Positions 38,713 to 47,090 of a stretch of DNA of 64,000 nt are shown piece after piece. Origin of the DNA: Hyphomicrobiales bacterium (GTDB taxonomy: Bacteria > Pseudomonadota > Alphaproteobacteria > Rhizobiales > Rhizobiaceae). The stretch lies in NCBI GenBank assembly GCA_900470155.1, contig UBZT01000009.1, positions 1,137,524 to 1,201,523 on the forward strand, read 5' to 3'. The notes beneath the pieces are model-generated. The model was given only the letters and a program-made list of their open reading frames with translations, made no database searches and had not been told where the DNA came from. A program made the position numbers and the translations under genes. How positions within the stretch are numbered: position 1 is the stretch's first letter; each line of letters starts with the position of its first letter.

Positions 38713-39474
38713 TTACGGCAGCAAGGATCGCAGCCGTGCCTGGATCTCGCGCATGGCACCAAGACAATGGCCGGCCAGATCGGCCGCAGGCAGCACGGCC
38801 GACGGCGCGCCGACATTGATCGCGGCGACGACACGTCCGCGCGCGTCATGCACCGCAACGCCGATCGAGCAGAGCCCGATCTCGAGTTCCTGATCGATCA
38901 CGGCATAGCCCTGATCTCGCACGCGGCCGATCTCTGTCAGCAATTCCGCAGGATCCGTCAGGGTGAACGGCGTATTGGCCCTGAGCACGCTGGTTGCGAG
39001 AATTGCCGCAACCTCCGCATCGCCAAGGGCAGCCAAGAGAACCCGGCCCATCGAGGCGCAATAGGCCGGCAGACGCGAGCCCGGCATGAGATTGATCGAC
39101 ATCACCCGCTTCTGCGACGCGCGGGCGATATAGACGATCTCGCTTCCGTCCAGCACCGAAGCCGATGCGCTATGTCCGAGCTTTTCCGACAACTCATCGA
39201 GATAGGGCTGCAGCAGCGCCGGCAGCGACGTGCCCGACAGATAGGCATTGCCCAGCCGCAAGATGCGAGGCGTCAGCTCGAAATATTTGCCGTCGTAGCG
39301 CGCATAGCCAAGTTCCGACAATGTCAGCAGACAGCGCCGTGCAGTTGCGCGGTCCAACCCGGCGATCTCGGCAGCCTCGGAAATACTCAATCGTTGGCGC
39401 TCGGCGCTGAACGCCTCGATGATGCTCAGGCCCTTGGCGAGCCCACCCATCAGGTCCCGCTCCTTGATCTGCAT
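38713..39474 (-). CDS. pcaR: IclR-family regulator PcaR
   Basis: A 253-residue IclR regulator with an N-terminal winged helix (LSISEAAEIAGLDRATARRCLLTL) and a C-terminal effector domain. PcaR-type proteins respond to 3-oxoadipate and control pcaIJF. It diverges from pcaI across a region with three copies of the same 10-12 bp word. The start at 39474 (MQIKERDLMGG) matches family members; ATG 39450 with AAGGAG is an alternative, and the longest frame would run through the operator and is unlikely. Confidence 0.9.
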   Translation of the reverse strand: MQIKERDLMGGLAKGLSIIEAFSAERQRLSISEAAEIAGLDRATARRCLLTLSELGYARYDGKYFELTPRILRLGNAYLSGTSLPALLQPYLDELSEKLGHSASASVLDGSEIVYIARASQKRVMSINLMPGSRLPAYCASMGRVLLAALGDAEVAAILATSVLRANTPFTLTDPAELLTEIGRVRDQGYAVIDQELEIGLCSIGVAVHDARGRVVAAINVGAPSAVLPAADLAGHCLGAMREIQARLRSLLP

Positions 39475-39483
39475 ACCATCCCC

Positions 39484-39524
39484 ATTTGTGCGATAATCGT
39501 ACAAATATCGTATATCGCACAAAT
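39484..39524. promoter_or_regulatory. Candidate PcaR operator with three repeats
   Basis: ATTTGTGCGATA occurs at 39484-39495 on the plus strand and, identical, at 39513-39524 on the minus strand. A one-base variant, ATTTGTACGATTA, occupies 39494-39506 on the minus strand. Two copies form a palindrome and the third is a direct repeat of the inner one. This is the same plan as the PcaU/PcaR operators of Acinetobacter. It lies 10 nt upstream of pcaR and 100 nt upstream of pcaI. Confidence 0.75.
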
Positions 39525-39624
39525 TTCTTGCTGTCGATCCGGTCCGGATCTATTTCTGAAGTCAGAGACGAGCCAGTTCGGTCAGTGGAATGAGGCTGAC
39601 CGCATGGGAAACGGGAGACCCCGC

Positions 39625-40332
39625 ATGGACAAGACAATTGCGAGCACGGCAAAAGCCGTCGCGGACATCGGTGACGGTGCGACCGTCATGATCGGCGGCT
39701 TCGGCGGCTCCGGCGCGCCGATCGAACTGATCCACGCCCTCATCAAAAAGGGGCCGAAGAACCTCACTGTGATCAACAACAATGCCGGCAACGGCCGCAT
39801 CGGCATCGCCGCCATGATCGACGCCGGCATGGTGAAGAAGATGATCTGCTCCTTCCCGCGCTCGTCCGATCCCCGCGCCTTCACCGACCGTTATCTGGCC
39901 GGCGAAATCGAGCTTGAACTTGTGCCGCAGGGAACACTTGCCGAGCGCATTCGCGCCGGCGGAGCTGGCATTCCCGCCTTCTACACCCCGACCGCCTATG
40001 GAACGGAACTTGCCAATGGCAAGGTGATCGCCGAATTTGATGGCCGCCCTTACGTGCAGGAGCGCTGGCTGAAGGCGGATTTCGCCATCGTCAAGGCGCA
40101 TTTCGGCGATGTGCATGGCAACCTCACCTACAACAAGGCGGGCCGCAACTTTAACCCGCTGATGTGCATGGCAGCCACCAGGACCATCGCGCAGGTATCG
40201 AGGATCGTGGCGGCCGGCGAGATCGATCCCGAGCAGGTGATCACGCCCGGCATCTTCGTCAACGGCGTCGTTGAGGTCGCTGATCCGCAGCAGGAAGAAG
40301 AGCTCATCCGGGCCGGAGTTGTATACGCATGA
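39625..40332 (+). CDS. pcaI: 3-oxoadipate CoA-transferase subunit A PcaI
   Basis: A 235-residue alpha subunit of a class I CoA transferase. GFGGSGAPIELIHAL and NNNAGNGRIGIAAM near the N terminus are typical. With PcaJ it moves CoA from succinyl-CoA to 3-oxoadipate. The ATG at 39625 follows GGGAGA at 7 nt; another ATG seven codons upstream is less likely. It overlaps pcaJ by ATGA. Confidence 0.95.
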   Translation: MDKTIASTAKAVADIGDGATVMIGGFGGSGAPIELIHALIKKGPKNLTVINNNAGNGRIGIAAMIDAGMVKKMICSFPRSSDPRAFTDRYLAGEIELELVPQGTLAERIRAGGAGIPAFYTPTAYGTELANGKVIAEFDGRPYVQERWLKADFAIVKAHFGDVHGNLTYNKAGRNFNPLMCMAATRTIAQVSRIVAAGEIDPEQVITPGIFVNGVVEVADPQQEEELIRAGVVYA

Positions 40333-41033
40333 CCACCGAAACACAGCCAATCGACACCCGCGAAGACATCAAGCTTTCCAACGCCCAGATCGCCTGGCGC
40401 GCCGCCCAGGACATTGAGGACGGCGCCTATGTGAACCTCGGCATCGGCTTTCCCGAAATGGTCGCTCGATACCAGCCGCCCGGCCGCGAAGCGATCTTCC
40501 ACACCGAAAACGGCATCCTCAACTTCGGTGAACCACCGGCCGAAGGCGAGGAAGACTGGGACCTGATCAATGCCGGCAAGAAGGCCGTGACGCTGAAACC
40601 AGGCGCCTCCTTTTTCCACCATGCCGACAGCTTTGCCATGGTGCGCGGTGGCCACCTGGATGTCGCAATCCTCGGCGCCTATCAGGTCGCCCAGAACGGC
40701 GACCTCGCCAACTGGCGGGTCGGATCAAAAGGCGTACCCGCCGTCGGCGGCGCGATGGACCTCGTGCACGGCGCCAAGCAGGTTTTTGTCATCACCGAGC
40801 ATGTAACCAAGGACGGAAAGCCGAAGCTGGTCGCGGCCTGCACATTCCCGCTGACCGGGGTCGCCTGCATCACCCGCATCTACACCAGCCATGCGGTCAT
40901 CGACATCAAGGACGGTCAATTCGTTGTCCGCGAAAAGCTCGCTGCGATGACCATGGACGAACTGCAGGCGATGACCGGCGCGCCGCTTCACACCGATGGC
41001 CCCGTCGCCGACCTCGTCGTCCCGGCACTCTGA
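40329..41033 (+). CDS. pcaJ: 3-oxoadipate CoA-transferase subunit B PcaJ
   Basis: A 234-residue beta subunit. The catalytic glutamate lies in HTENGILNFGEPP (about residue 59), which forms the covalent CoA thioester. VNLGIGFPEMVARY near residue 36 is the nucleotide-facing glycine loop. It is coupled to pcaI by a 4-nt overlap and is followed 12 nt later by pcaF. Confidence 0.95.
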   Translation: MTTETQPIDTREDIKLSNAQIAWRAAQDIEDGAYVNLGIGFPEMVARYQPPGREAIFHTENGILNFGEPPAEGEEDWDLINAGKKAVTLKPGASFFHHADSFAMVRGGHLDVAILGAYQVAQNGDLANWRVGSKGVPAVGGAMDLVHGAKQVFVITEHVTKDGKPKLVAACTFPLTGVACITRIYTSHAVIDIKDGQFVVREKLAAMTMDELQAMTGAPLHTDGPVADLVVPAL

Positions 41034-41045
41034 AGGATCTGCGAT

Positions 41046-42251
41046 ATGACCGAAGCCTATATCTGCGACTATATCCGCACCCCCATCGGCCGTTTCGGCG
41101 GCGCGCTCTCGTCTGTCCGGGCTGACGATCTCGGTGCCATTCCGCTGAAGGCGCTGATGGAGCGCAATGCCGGCATCGACTGGGATGCCGTCGATGACGT
41201 GATCTTCGGCTGCGCCAACCAGGCGGGCGAAGACAACCGCAACGTGGCGCGTATGTCGCTGCTGCTCGCCGGACTTCCGGTGTCCGTAACCGGCACCACG
41301 ATCAACCGCCTCTGCGGCTCCGGCATGGATGCCGTCATCGCGGCGGCCCGCGCCATCAAATCCGGTGAGGCCGAACTGATGATCGCCGGCGGCGTCGAAA
41401 GCATGAGCCGCGCGCCCTTTGTCATGCCGAAGGCCGACGCGGCCTTTTCCCGCAACGCCGAGATCTACGACACGACGATCGGCTGGCGCTTCGTCAATCC
41501 GCTGATGAAGAAGCAATACGGCGTCGACAGCATGCCCGAGACTGGCGAAAACGTCGCCGAAGACTTTCATGTCAGCCGCGAGGACCAGGACGCGTTTGCC
41601 GTGCGCAGCCAGAACAAGGCAGCGGCAGCCCAACAGAATGGCCGGCTGGCGAAGGAGATCGTTCCGGTGACAATTCCCCAGCGCAAGGGCGAACCCGTGA
41701 TCGTCTCGCAAGACGAACATCCCCGCGCCACCACGATCGAGACTTTGGCCAAGCTCGGCACGCCGTTCAAGAAGGAAGGCGGCACGGTAACTGCCGGCAA
41801 CGCCTCCGGCGTCAACGATGGCGCGGCAGCTTTGATCATTGCGTCCGAAGCAGCCGTCAAGAAATACGGCCTCACGCCGATCGCCCGCATCGCCGGCGGC
41901 GCCACGGCCGGCGTGCCGCCGCGCATCATGGGTTTCGGCCCGGCACCGGCTTCGAAGAAATTGCTCGCCCGTCTCGGCCTGAAACAGGAACAGATGGATG
42001 TTATCGAACTGAACGAGGCCTTTGCCTCGCAAGGACTGGCGACGCTGCGTGATCTCGGCATCGCCGATGACGACGCCCGGGTCAATCGAAATGGCGGCGC
42101 CATTGCGCTGGGTCATCCGCTCGGCATGTCAGGTGCCCGCATCACCGGCACGGCGGCTCTCGAACTGCAGGAGACCGGCGGCCGCTATGCGCTGTCGACC
42201 ATGTGCATCGGCGTCGGTCAGGGAATTTCGATCGTTCTCGAACGGGTCTGA
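41046..42251 (+). CDS. pcaF: 3-oxoadipyl-CoA thiolase PcaF
   Basis: A 401-residue thiolase with the acyl-accepting cysteine C90 in INRLCGSG, the NEAFASQ loop, the histidine in GGAIALGHPLGMSGAR and the second cysteine in MCIGVGQG. It splits 3-oxoadipyl-CoA into succinyl-CoA and acetyl-CoA, the last pathway step. It is the third gene of pcaIJF. Its stop lies only 8 nt from the stop of the convergent gene, with no clear terminator between. Confidence 0.95.
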   Translation: MTEAYICDYIRTPIGRFGGALSSVRADDLGAIPLKALMERNAGIDWDAVDDVIFGCANQAGEDNRNVARMSLLLAGLPVSVTGTTINRLCGSGMDAVIAAARAIKSGEAELMIAGGVESMSRAPFVMPKADAAFSRNAEIYDTTIGWRFVNPLMKKQYGVDSMPETGENVAEDFHVSREDQDAFAVRSQNKAAAAQQNGRLAKEIVPVTIPQRKGEPVIVSQDEHPRATTIETLAKLGTPFKKEGGTVTAGNASGVNDGAAALIIASEAAVKKYGLTPIARIAGGATAGVPPRIMGFGPAPASKKLLARLGLKQEQMDVIELNEAFASQGLATLRDLGIADDDARVNRNGGAIALGHPLGMSGARITGTAALELQETGGRYALSTMCIGVGQGISIVLERV

Positions 42252-42259
42252 GGCCCCGC

Positions 42260-42856
42260 TTAAGGGTTGAGGAACGTCAGGATCAACTGGTGGACAGCTC
42301 CGCCCGGCGACATCTCGACCCGGTCATAGTCGCCGTGGCGCGCCACATGAGCGTCCGAAAGTGGCTTCAACTGCGCCTGCAGCGCCTGGCGGACTTTCTG
42401 GCATTGCGGGTCATTCTCGGCCCGCAACCCGACCGAAATCTGCTCGATTTGCCGCACGAGGTCGCGAATGAACTCGCCATGCAGCTTTTCATGCTCGACG
42501 ATGCCTGCGTAGAACCGGTCCCACCTAGCCTTGGTATCCCCCTGCAGTGTCTGGCTGGGTTTCGGCAACGTATAGGTGATGATCAGCTTCGGCTTGGCCG
42601 ACACCAGCACGCAGGCGGTGCCCTGCGGTTGGTAATCCCGCTGCCAGGTCAGCTTGAAATTGGTGTGTGCGATCACGCGTCCCGCACCGATCTGCGGCCC
42701 TCTGTCTCCGATCGAACGGTAAAGCTCCATCGGTGTCGCACCGTTGATCTTGTAGGGCACGACCTTTTCGGTCGTGACCCAATCCGCAAGCGCAGAATTG
42801 GCAGACGCAAAGACGGCAAAGGCAAGAACGAGGCTGGCTCTGAAAAGCTGGATCAC
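42260..42856 (-). CDS. Secreted DUF922-type zinc protease-like protein
   Basis: A 198-residue exported protein. From the GTG at 42856 it begins with a clear signal peptide (IQLFRASLVLAFAVFASANS, then ALA-DW). The mature part resembles the DUF922 family of predicted Zn-dependent proteases and contains HEKLH in GIVEHEKLHGEF, an HExxH metal site. Longer starts (TTG 42916, GTG 42907) would place 16-20 extra residues in front of the signal peptide, so they are not preferred. It converges with pcaF but has no obvious link to aromatic degradation. Confidence 0.75.
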   Translation of the reverse strand: MIQLFRASLVLAFAVFASANSALADWVTTEKVVPYKINGATPMELYRSIGDRGPQIGAGRVIAHTNFKLTWQRDYQPQGTACVLVSAKPKLIITYTLPKPSQTLQGDTKARWDRFYAGIVEHEKLHGEFIRDLVRQIEQISVGLRAENDPQCQKVRQALQAQLKPLSDAHVARHGDYDRVEMSPGGAVHQLILTFLNP

Positions 42857-43065
42857 GCGACTTCCGATCGTTGGCAATGACCGGCAAGACTTAACTGTCC
42901 AAGGCACCGCATTCAATCAACTCCGTCCGAAAGCGCCACAAATTGCTTTAGTTTGCACGCCAGATCACCGGATCTTACAATATGCGCTTTGCTTAAATTT
43001 AACTCCGACTGATGTAGCATTCTCGAACATCAATAATCATTTGTGATGGTGGAGCTGTATTCTAG

Positions 43066-45066
43066 ATGTCGAGAGATACGCTGAGGACTGGTTTTGAACG
43101 GGCATTTGCGCTGTTCACCGTCCCGAATGACAACCCAGAACTCACTCTGGCGCAGTTCAAGGCGTTTTCGAAACAGGTCCCGCTGCTCTATTTCATTCTT
43201 GCGACGAACATGGTTTCGCTCTCGGCGACCCATCAGGGCATCGCGCCGGACTATCTGGTGATCTATCTGCCAGGATTCTTTACGCTGATCTGCACCGTCC
43301 GGGCGATTGCCTGGCTGACGCGACGCAATGTCGAGCAAACCCCGGCACAGGCATACCGCAAGCTCCGCGCCACCAATGTGCTGGCCGGCATCCTCGCCAT
43401 CTACTTCACCGGTTGGGCTCTTGCCCTGTTTCCCTATGGCAGCGCCTACCAGCAGGCACACGTTGCCTTCTTCATGGCGATCACGGTTATCGGCTGTATC
43501 TTCTGTCTCATGCATCTGCGCTCCGCAGCGCTGCTGGTCACGGCATTGGTCAATATCCCCCTCTTTGTCGCCATGTGCATGAGCGGCGAACCGACCTTCA
43601 TCGCAACCGGCGTCAATGTCGTGCTCGTCAGCGGCGCCATGGTGATGATCCTCCTGACCCACTACAGCGATTTTCGCCAACTCAACGAATCCCGTCAGGT
43701 TCTGATCACCCAACAGGATGCTCTGCACGAGCAGAACCGGGCCATGCAGGTTTTGTCGGACGAAAACCTGCGTTTGGCCAATCTCGACAGCCTGACCCTT
43801 CTCGCCAACCGTCGCAGCTTCTTCCAGATGCTCGAGACCGAGTTTGCCAGAGCCACATCCTCAAACCAAACCTTGGCCGTAGGCGTCATCGACCTGGACG
43901 GCTTCAAGCCGGTCAACGATATGTTCGGCCATTCGGCGGGAGACAAGGTGCTGATCGAGGTCAGCAATCGCCTCTCGCAAATCGCGGATGAAAACCTGTC
44001 TGTCTACCGCCTTGGTGGTGATGAATTCGGGCTGTTGGTCAAGGGTCCGATCACCGAACGCCACATTCAGAGCCTTGGACTGAACGTCTGCGACGCCATA
44101 GCCCAGCGCATCAACATCGGCTCCGGTATCGTTCAGGTCACCGGTTCGGTCGGTTTTGCCATCTATCCGGACGTCGGTGTCACCGGACTGGAACTCTATG
44201 AGCGGGCCGATTACGCGCTCTACAACGCCAAGAAGCATCAGCGCGCCGGCGTGGTGATTTTCAACGCCGTGCAGGCCAACGAACTGACCCGCCAGAAAAT
44301 TGTCGAAGAAGCGCTGATCGCGGCCGACCTGGCCAAGGAGCTATCCCTGGTTTTTCAGCCGATCGTCTGCATGACCAGTCGCCGCTGCATCGGCTTCGAA
44401 GCCCTTGCCCGCTGGGAAAGTCCGCTGATCGGCCAGGTCTCCCCGGCGGAATTCATCCCAATTGCAGAGCATAACGGGCGCATTGCCATGATGACCCGTC
44501 TTCTGCTCGAGCGTTCGCTGAAAGTGGCAAAGGACTGGCCGCCAGGGGTGTTCCTCTCGTTCAATCTCTCGCCGCACGACCTGACCTCCAGCGAAAGTAC
44601 GTTGAAGATTGCCGCCATCGTTCTGGCCAGCGACTTCGATCCGCGCCGCATCAATTTCGAGATCACCGAAACCGCCGTCATGCACGATTTCGAACAGGCC
44701 AATGCCTCGATCCAGATATTGCGCGATCTCGGCTCCGGTATCGCGCTCGACGACTTCGGCACCGGCTACTCCAGTCTCAGCCATGTGCACAAGCTGCCGC
44801 TGACGAAAATCAAGATCGATGGCAGCTTCGTGCGCGATATCCACAAGCATCAGTCGAGCTTCAAGATCGTCAAGTCCGTGCTGGCGCTCTGTGCCGAAAT
44901 GGATCTGAAGGCGATTGTCGAAGGTGTGGAGACAGAGGAAGAGCTGCAGATCCTCGAAAGCCTCGGCGTGGAAGCCGTGCAGGGCTTCTATTTCTCGCGT
45001 CCGCAAAAGGCGGAGGAGACGCTTGCATGGTTCGCAGATCGGGGAAGACTGCTTGCGGCCTCCTGA
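43066..45066 (+). CDS. Membrane GGDEF-EAL cyclic-di-GMP protein
   Basis: A 666-residue protein. Six membrane segments in the first 205 residues are followed by a short coiled coil (RQVLITQQDALHEQNRAMQ), a GGDEF domain (LGGDEF, residues 316-321) and an EAL domain (GFEALARW, E445). Both domains keep their key motifs: in the EAL half NLSP, EITE, DDFGTGYSS and VEGVE are all present. So it could make and break cyclic di-GMP. No upstream RxxD inhibitory site was recognised. It sits alone, with no operon partners. The net activity cannot be predicted. Confidence 0.9.
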   Translation: MSRDTLRTGFERAFALFTVPNDNPELTLAQFKAFSKQVPLLYFILATNMVSLSATHQGIAPDYLVIYLPGFFTLICTVRAIAWLTRRNVEQTPAQAYRKLRATNVLAGILAIYFTGWALALFPYGSAYQQAHVAFFMAITVIGCIFCLMHLRSAALLVTALVNIPLFVAMCMSGEPTFIATGVNVVLVSGAMVMILLTHYSDFRQLNESRQVLITQQDALHEQNRAMQVLSDENLRLANLDSLTLLANRRSFFQMLETEFARATSSNQTLAVGVIDLDGFKPVNDMFGHSAGDKVLIEVSNRLSQIADENLSVYRLGGDEFGLLVKGPITERHIQSLGLNVCDAIAQRINIGSGIVQVTGSVGFAIYPDVGVTGLELYERADYALYNAKKHQRAGVVIFNAVQANELTRQKIVEEALIAADLAKELSLVFQPIVCMTSRRCIGFEALARWESPLIGQVSPAEFIPIAEHNGRIAMMTRLLLERSLKVAKDWPPGVFLSFNLSPHDLTSSESTLKIAAIVLASDFDPRRINFEITETAVMHDFEQANASIQILRDLGSGIALDDFGTGYSSLSHVHKLPLTKIKIDGSFVRDIHKHQSSFKIVKSVLALCAEMDLKAIVEGVETEEELQILESLGVEAVQGFYFSRPQKAEETLAWFADRGRLLAAS

Positions 45067-45092
45067 CCCGGCAGACCGGCACTCGCACTATG

Positions 45093-45809
45093 TCACGCCA
45101 AGATCGCTTTCATCTGCCGCACCGTATCAGCATCGGTCCGCCGCGCATTGGTAGGTGAAAAGCCGAAATCGACAAGATCGGCATTCGGCTCCATCGGCTG
45201 AGTGCAAGAGGCGTGCAGCTCGAAAACCCCGGGAATGGCAAGGAAATCCGCCGCATTGCCTGGACGCACGCCACCACCGGGCATGATCGAAATGCGCCCG
45301 CTCGTCACCTCGGCGACACGCCGCAATACCGGCAGGCCGGCCTCGGCATGCCGGGCGCCACCGGAGGTGAGAACCCGCGAAAAACCGAGATCGATCGCCA
45401 TTTCCACAGCGACGTCAAAATCCGGCACCATGTCGAAGGCCCGGTGCAAGGTGAGATCGAGCGTGCCGGCAGCTTTGATCAGCCGCTCCAGGACTGCCCG
45501 ATCCAGCGTGCCGTCTGGTCGCAATGCACCGATGACGACACCTGCGAGCCCGGCATCGCAGGCAGCCTCGATATCGGCAAGCATGATTGAAATCTCGTCA
45601 TCCGAATAGGCAAAGCCGCCGATGCGGGGACGGATGATGGCATTGACCGGGATCGGGCTTTTCGCAGCTAGCGCCATGAAACCCCGTGTCGGGGTCAGCC
45701 CGCCCACGCCAAGTGCGGAACACAGTTCGATGCGATCCGCACCGCCGGCAATCGCTGCGGCAAGGCCATCGGCATCGTCAACACATACTTCCAGGATCCT
45801 CGCCTGCAT
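45093..45809 (-). CDS. cutC: CutC family protein
   Basis: A 238-residue TIM-barrel protein. It begins ILEVCVDDADGLAAAIAGGADRIELC, split by the family-specific CVD motif, and contains LGVGGLTPTRGF, RPRIGGFAYSD and VLTSGG, all hallmarks of CutC. The family was named for copper homeostasis, but that role is disputed and the true activity is unknown. It starts 9 nt after an MFS gene and ends a minus-strand series that includes a hexosaminidase, which hints at a metabolic role here. Copper genes are absent nearby. Confidence 0.85.
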   Translation of the reverse strand: MQARILEVCVDDADGLAAAIAGGADRIELCSALGVGGLTPTRGFMALAAKSPIPVNAIIRPRIGGFAYSDDEISIMLADIEAACDAGLAGVVIGALRPDGTLDRAVLERLIKAAGTLDLTLHRAFDMVPDFDVAVEMAIDLGFSRVLTSGGARHAEAGLPVLRRVAEVTSGRISIMPGGGVRPGNAADFLAIPGVFELHASCTQPMEPNADLVDFGFSPTNARRTDADTVRQMKAILA

Positions 45810-45818
45810 CCTGCCCCC

Positions 45819-47030
45819 TTACCTGTCCGTCACGGTTGCGAATGGTTTGTCGAGGAACCAGAGCAGTAGGATACCGGTCAGGCCCGCGACAGCCCCCAAT
45901 ATCGCCGTTCCCGCATAGTCGCTGACGGCGGTGCCGACGGCAAACAGCAAGGAACTCAGTCCACCGCTGACAAAGATATTCACCGCGATCAGCGAACTGC
46001 CGAGCCCGGCGCGGTCGGCGATCAGGTTCTGCAGGTAGGTGATCGGAATGGCGATGATGCCGGCAGCCCCGAGCCCGCTCACCAGTGTCAGGATGTATAT
46101 ATCGCGCGGCTGATCCGCGAGACCGAGGAAGATCATGTAGGCGCAGTAGACCACTGCGCCGGCCGACATGGCGATGACGGTCGAGGTGCGCATCTCCACC
46201 CAGCCCCAGAACAGAATGAAGATGATTTCGAGGAACGCTACGATGCCGACGATCACGCCGACATCGGCCGTCGTACCGCCAGCCTTGCCCGTGACGACAA
46301 GCGGGAGCACCGCGCCGTTGACATGCAGCATGGACGAGATCAACGCGATCGCCAGCAGCCGTGACACGACAGAGCGCGAGCCGATCTGGCGGATTGACGC
46401 GAAGAAGGAATAATGCGGCCGGTTCTCCGCAACCGGCGGCGGCTCTTTCGGCATGCCAAAAAAGAACAGCGCCAGACAGATCAGGCAGGCAAGAGCGGCC
46501 AGAAGATAGGCCGGCAGCATGCTCGGGCCACCGGCCAGCATAGCGCCGACAACGCCGGGAACGAGAACCCAGGAGAGCGACAGAACGGCGCGGATCGCCG
46601 AATTGACCGCGATGAGCTCCCTCACCGGCATGCCGGCCGAGACCGCCCGCACATTGGCGAAGATCAGCGAATTGACCGAATTGAAGATCGGGATGAACAC
46701 AAGTGCCGCGATGATGAAGACCAACTGCGACGGCAGCAGATAGACAATGCCGAAGCCGACAACACCGAATGTTCCGGCAAACAGCATCGGTGAGCGAAAA
46801 TGCCCCAGGCGATCCGCGAGAATGCCGGCCGTCACACTGGCGCTGACATTGACGATGGCGGCTGCGAACATCAACGCCGAATAGACGACGTCCGACAGGC
46901 CCAGTTCACGAATGCCGACAAGCGACATATAGGGCGAGGTCGCTGCTCCGGAAAAACCGAAAAAGAAGATCGCGAGCGCACTCACCCGGATGGGTGGATG
47001 GCGATAGACAAGCGTCAGGGTCGACAGCAT
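45819..47030 (-). CDS. MFS transporter, sugar efflux (SET) type
   Basis: A 403-residue major facilitator with about 12 membrane segments. The first includes ALAIFFFGFSGAATSPYMSL, and a central hydrophilic loop (GMPKEPPPVAENRPHYSF) divides the halves. Loop 2-3 has GILADRLGHFRSP, the MFS motif A variant. The overall look is that of the SetA/SetB sugar efflux group. It lies between an M81 gene and cutC in one series. It may export a sugar or a by-product of the cluster; direction and substrate are inferred only. Confidence 0.78.
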   Translation of the reverse strand: MLSTLTLVYRHPPIRVSALAIFFFGFSGAATSPYMSLVGIRELGLSDVVYSALMFAAAIVNVSASVTAGILADRLGHFRSPMLFAGTFGVVGFGIVYLLPSQLVFIIAALVFIPIFNSVNSLIFANVRAVSAGMPVRELIAVNSAIRAVLSLSWVLVPGVVGAMLAGGPSMLPAYLLAALACLICLALFFFGMPKEPPPVAENRPHYSFFASIRQIGSRSVVSRLLAIALISSMLHVNGAVLPLVVTGKAGGTTADVGVIVGIVAFLEIIFILFWGWVEMRTSTVIAMSAGAVVYCAYMIFLGLADQPRDIYILTLVSGLGAAGIIAIPITYLQNLIADRAGLGSSLIAVNIFVSGGLSSLLFAVGTAVSDYAGTAILGAVAGLTGILLLWFLDKPFATVTDR

Positions 47031-47090
47031 CGGACAATACGTTCACATGGAGGGAGCGTGCCACCGCAGCGGCACGCAAGAGATGCTTCG

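Noticed and set aside
38713..39522. Longer start for pcaR at 39522
   Set aside because: It would place coding sequence across the three-repeat operator and lacks a ribosome site; 39474 fits the family N terminus.
40725..42116. 463-codon minus-strand ORF opposite pcaF
   Set aside because: pcaF has all thiolase catalytic motifs; the opposite frame has no recognisable domain.
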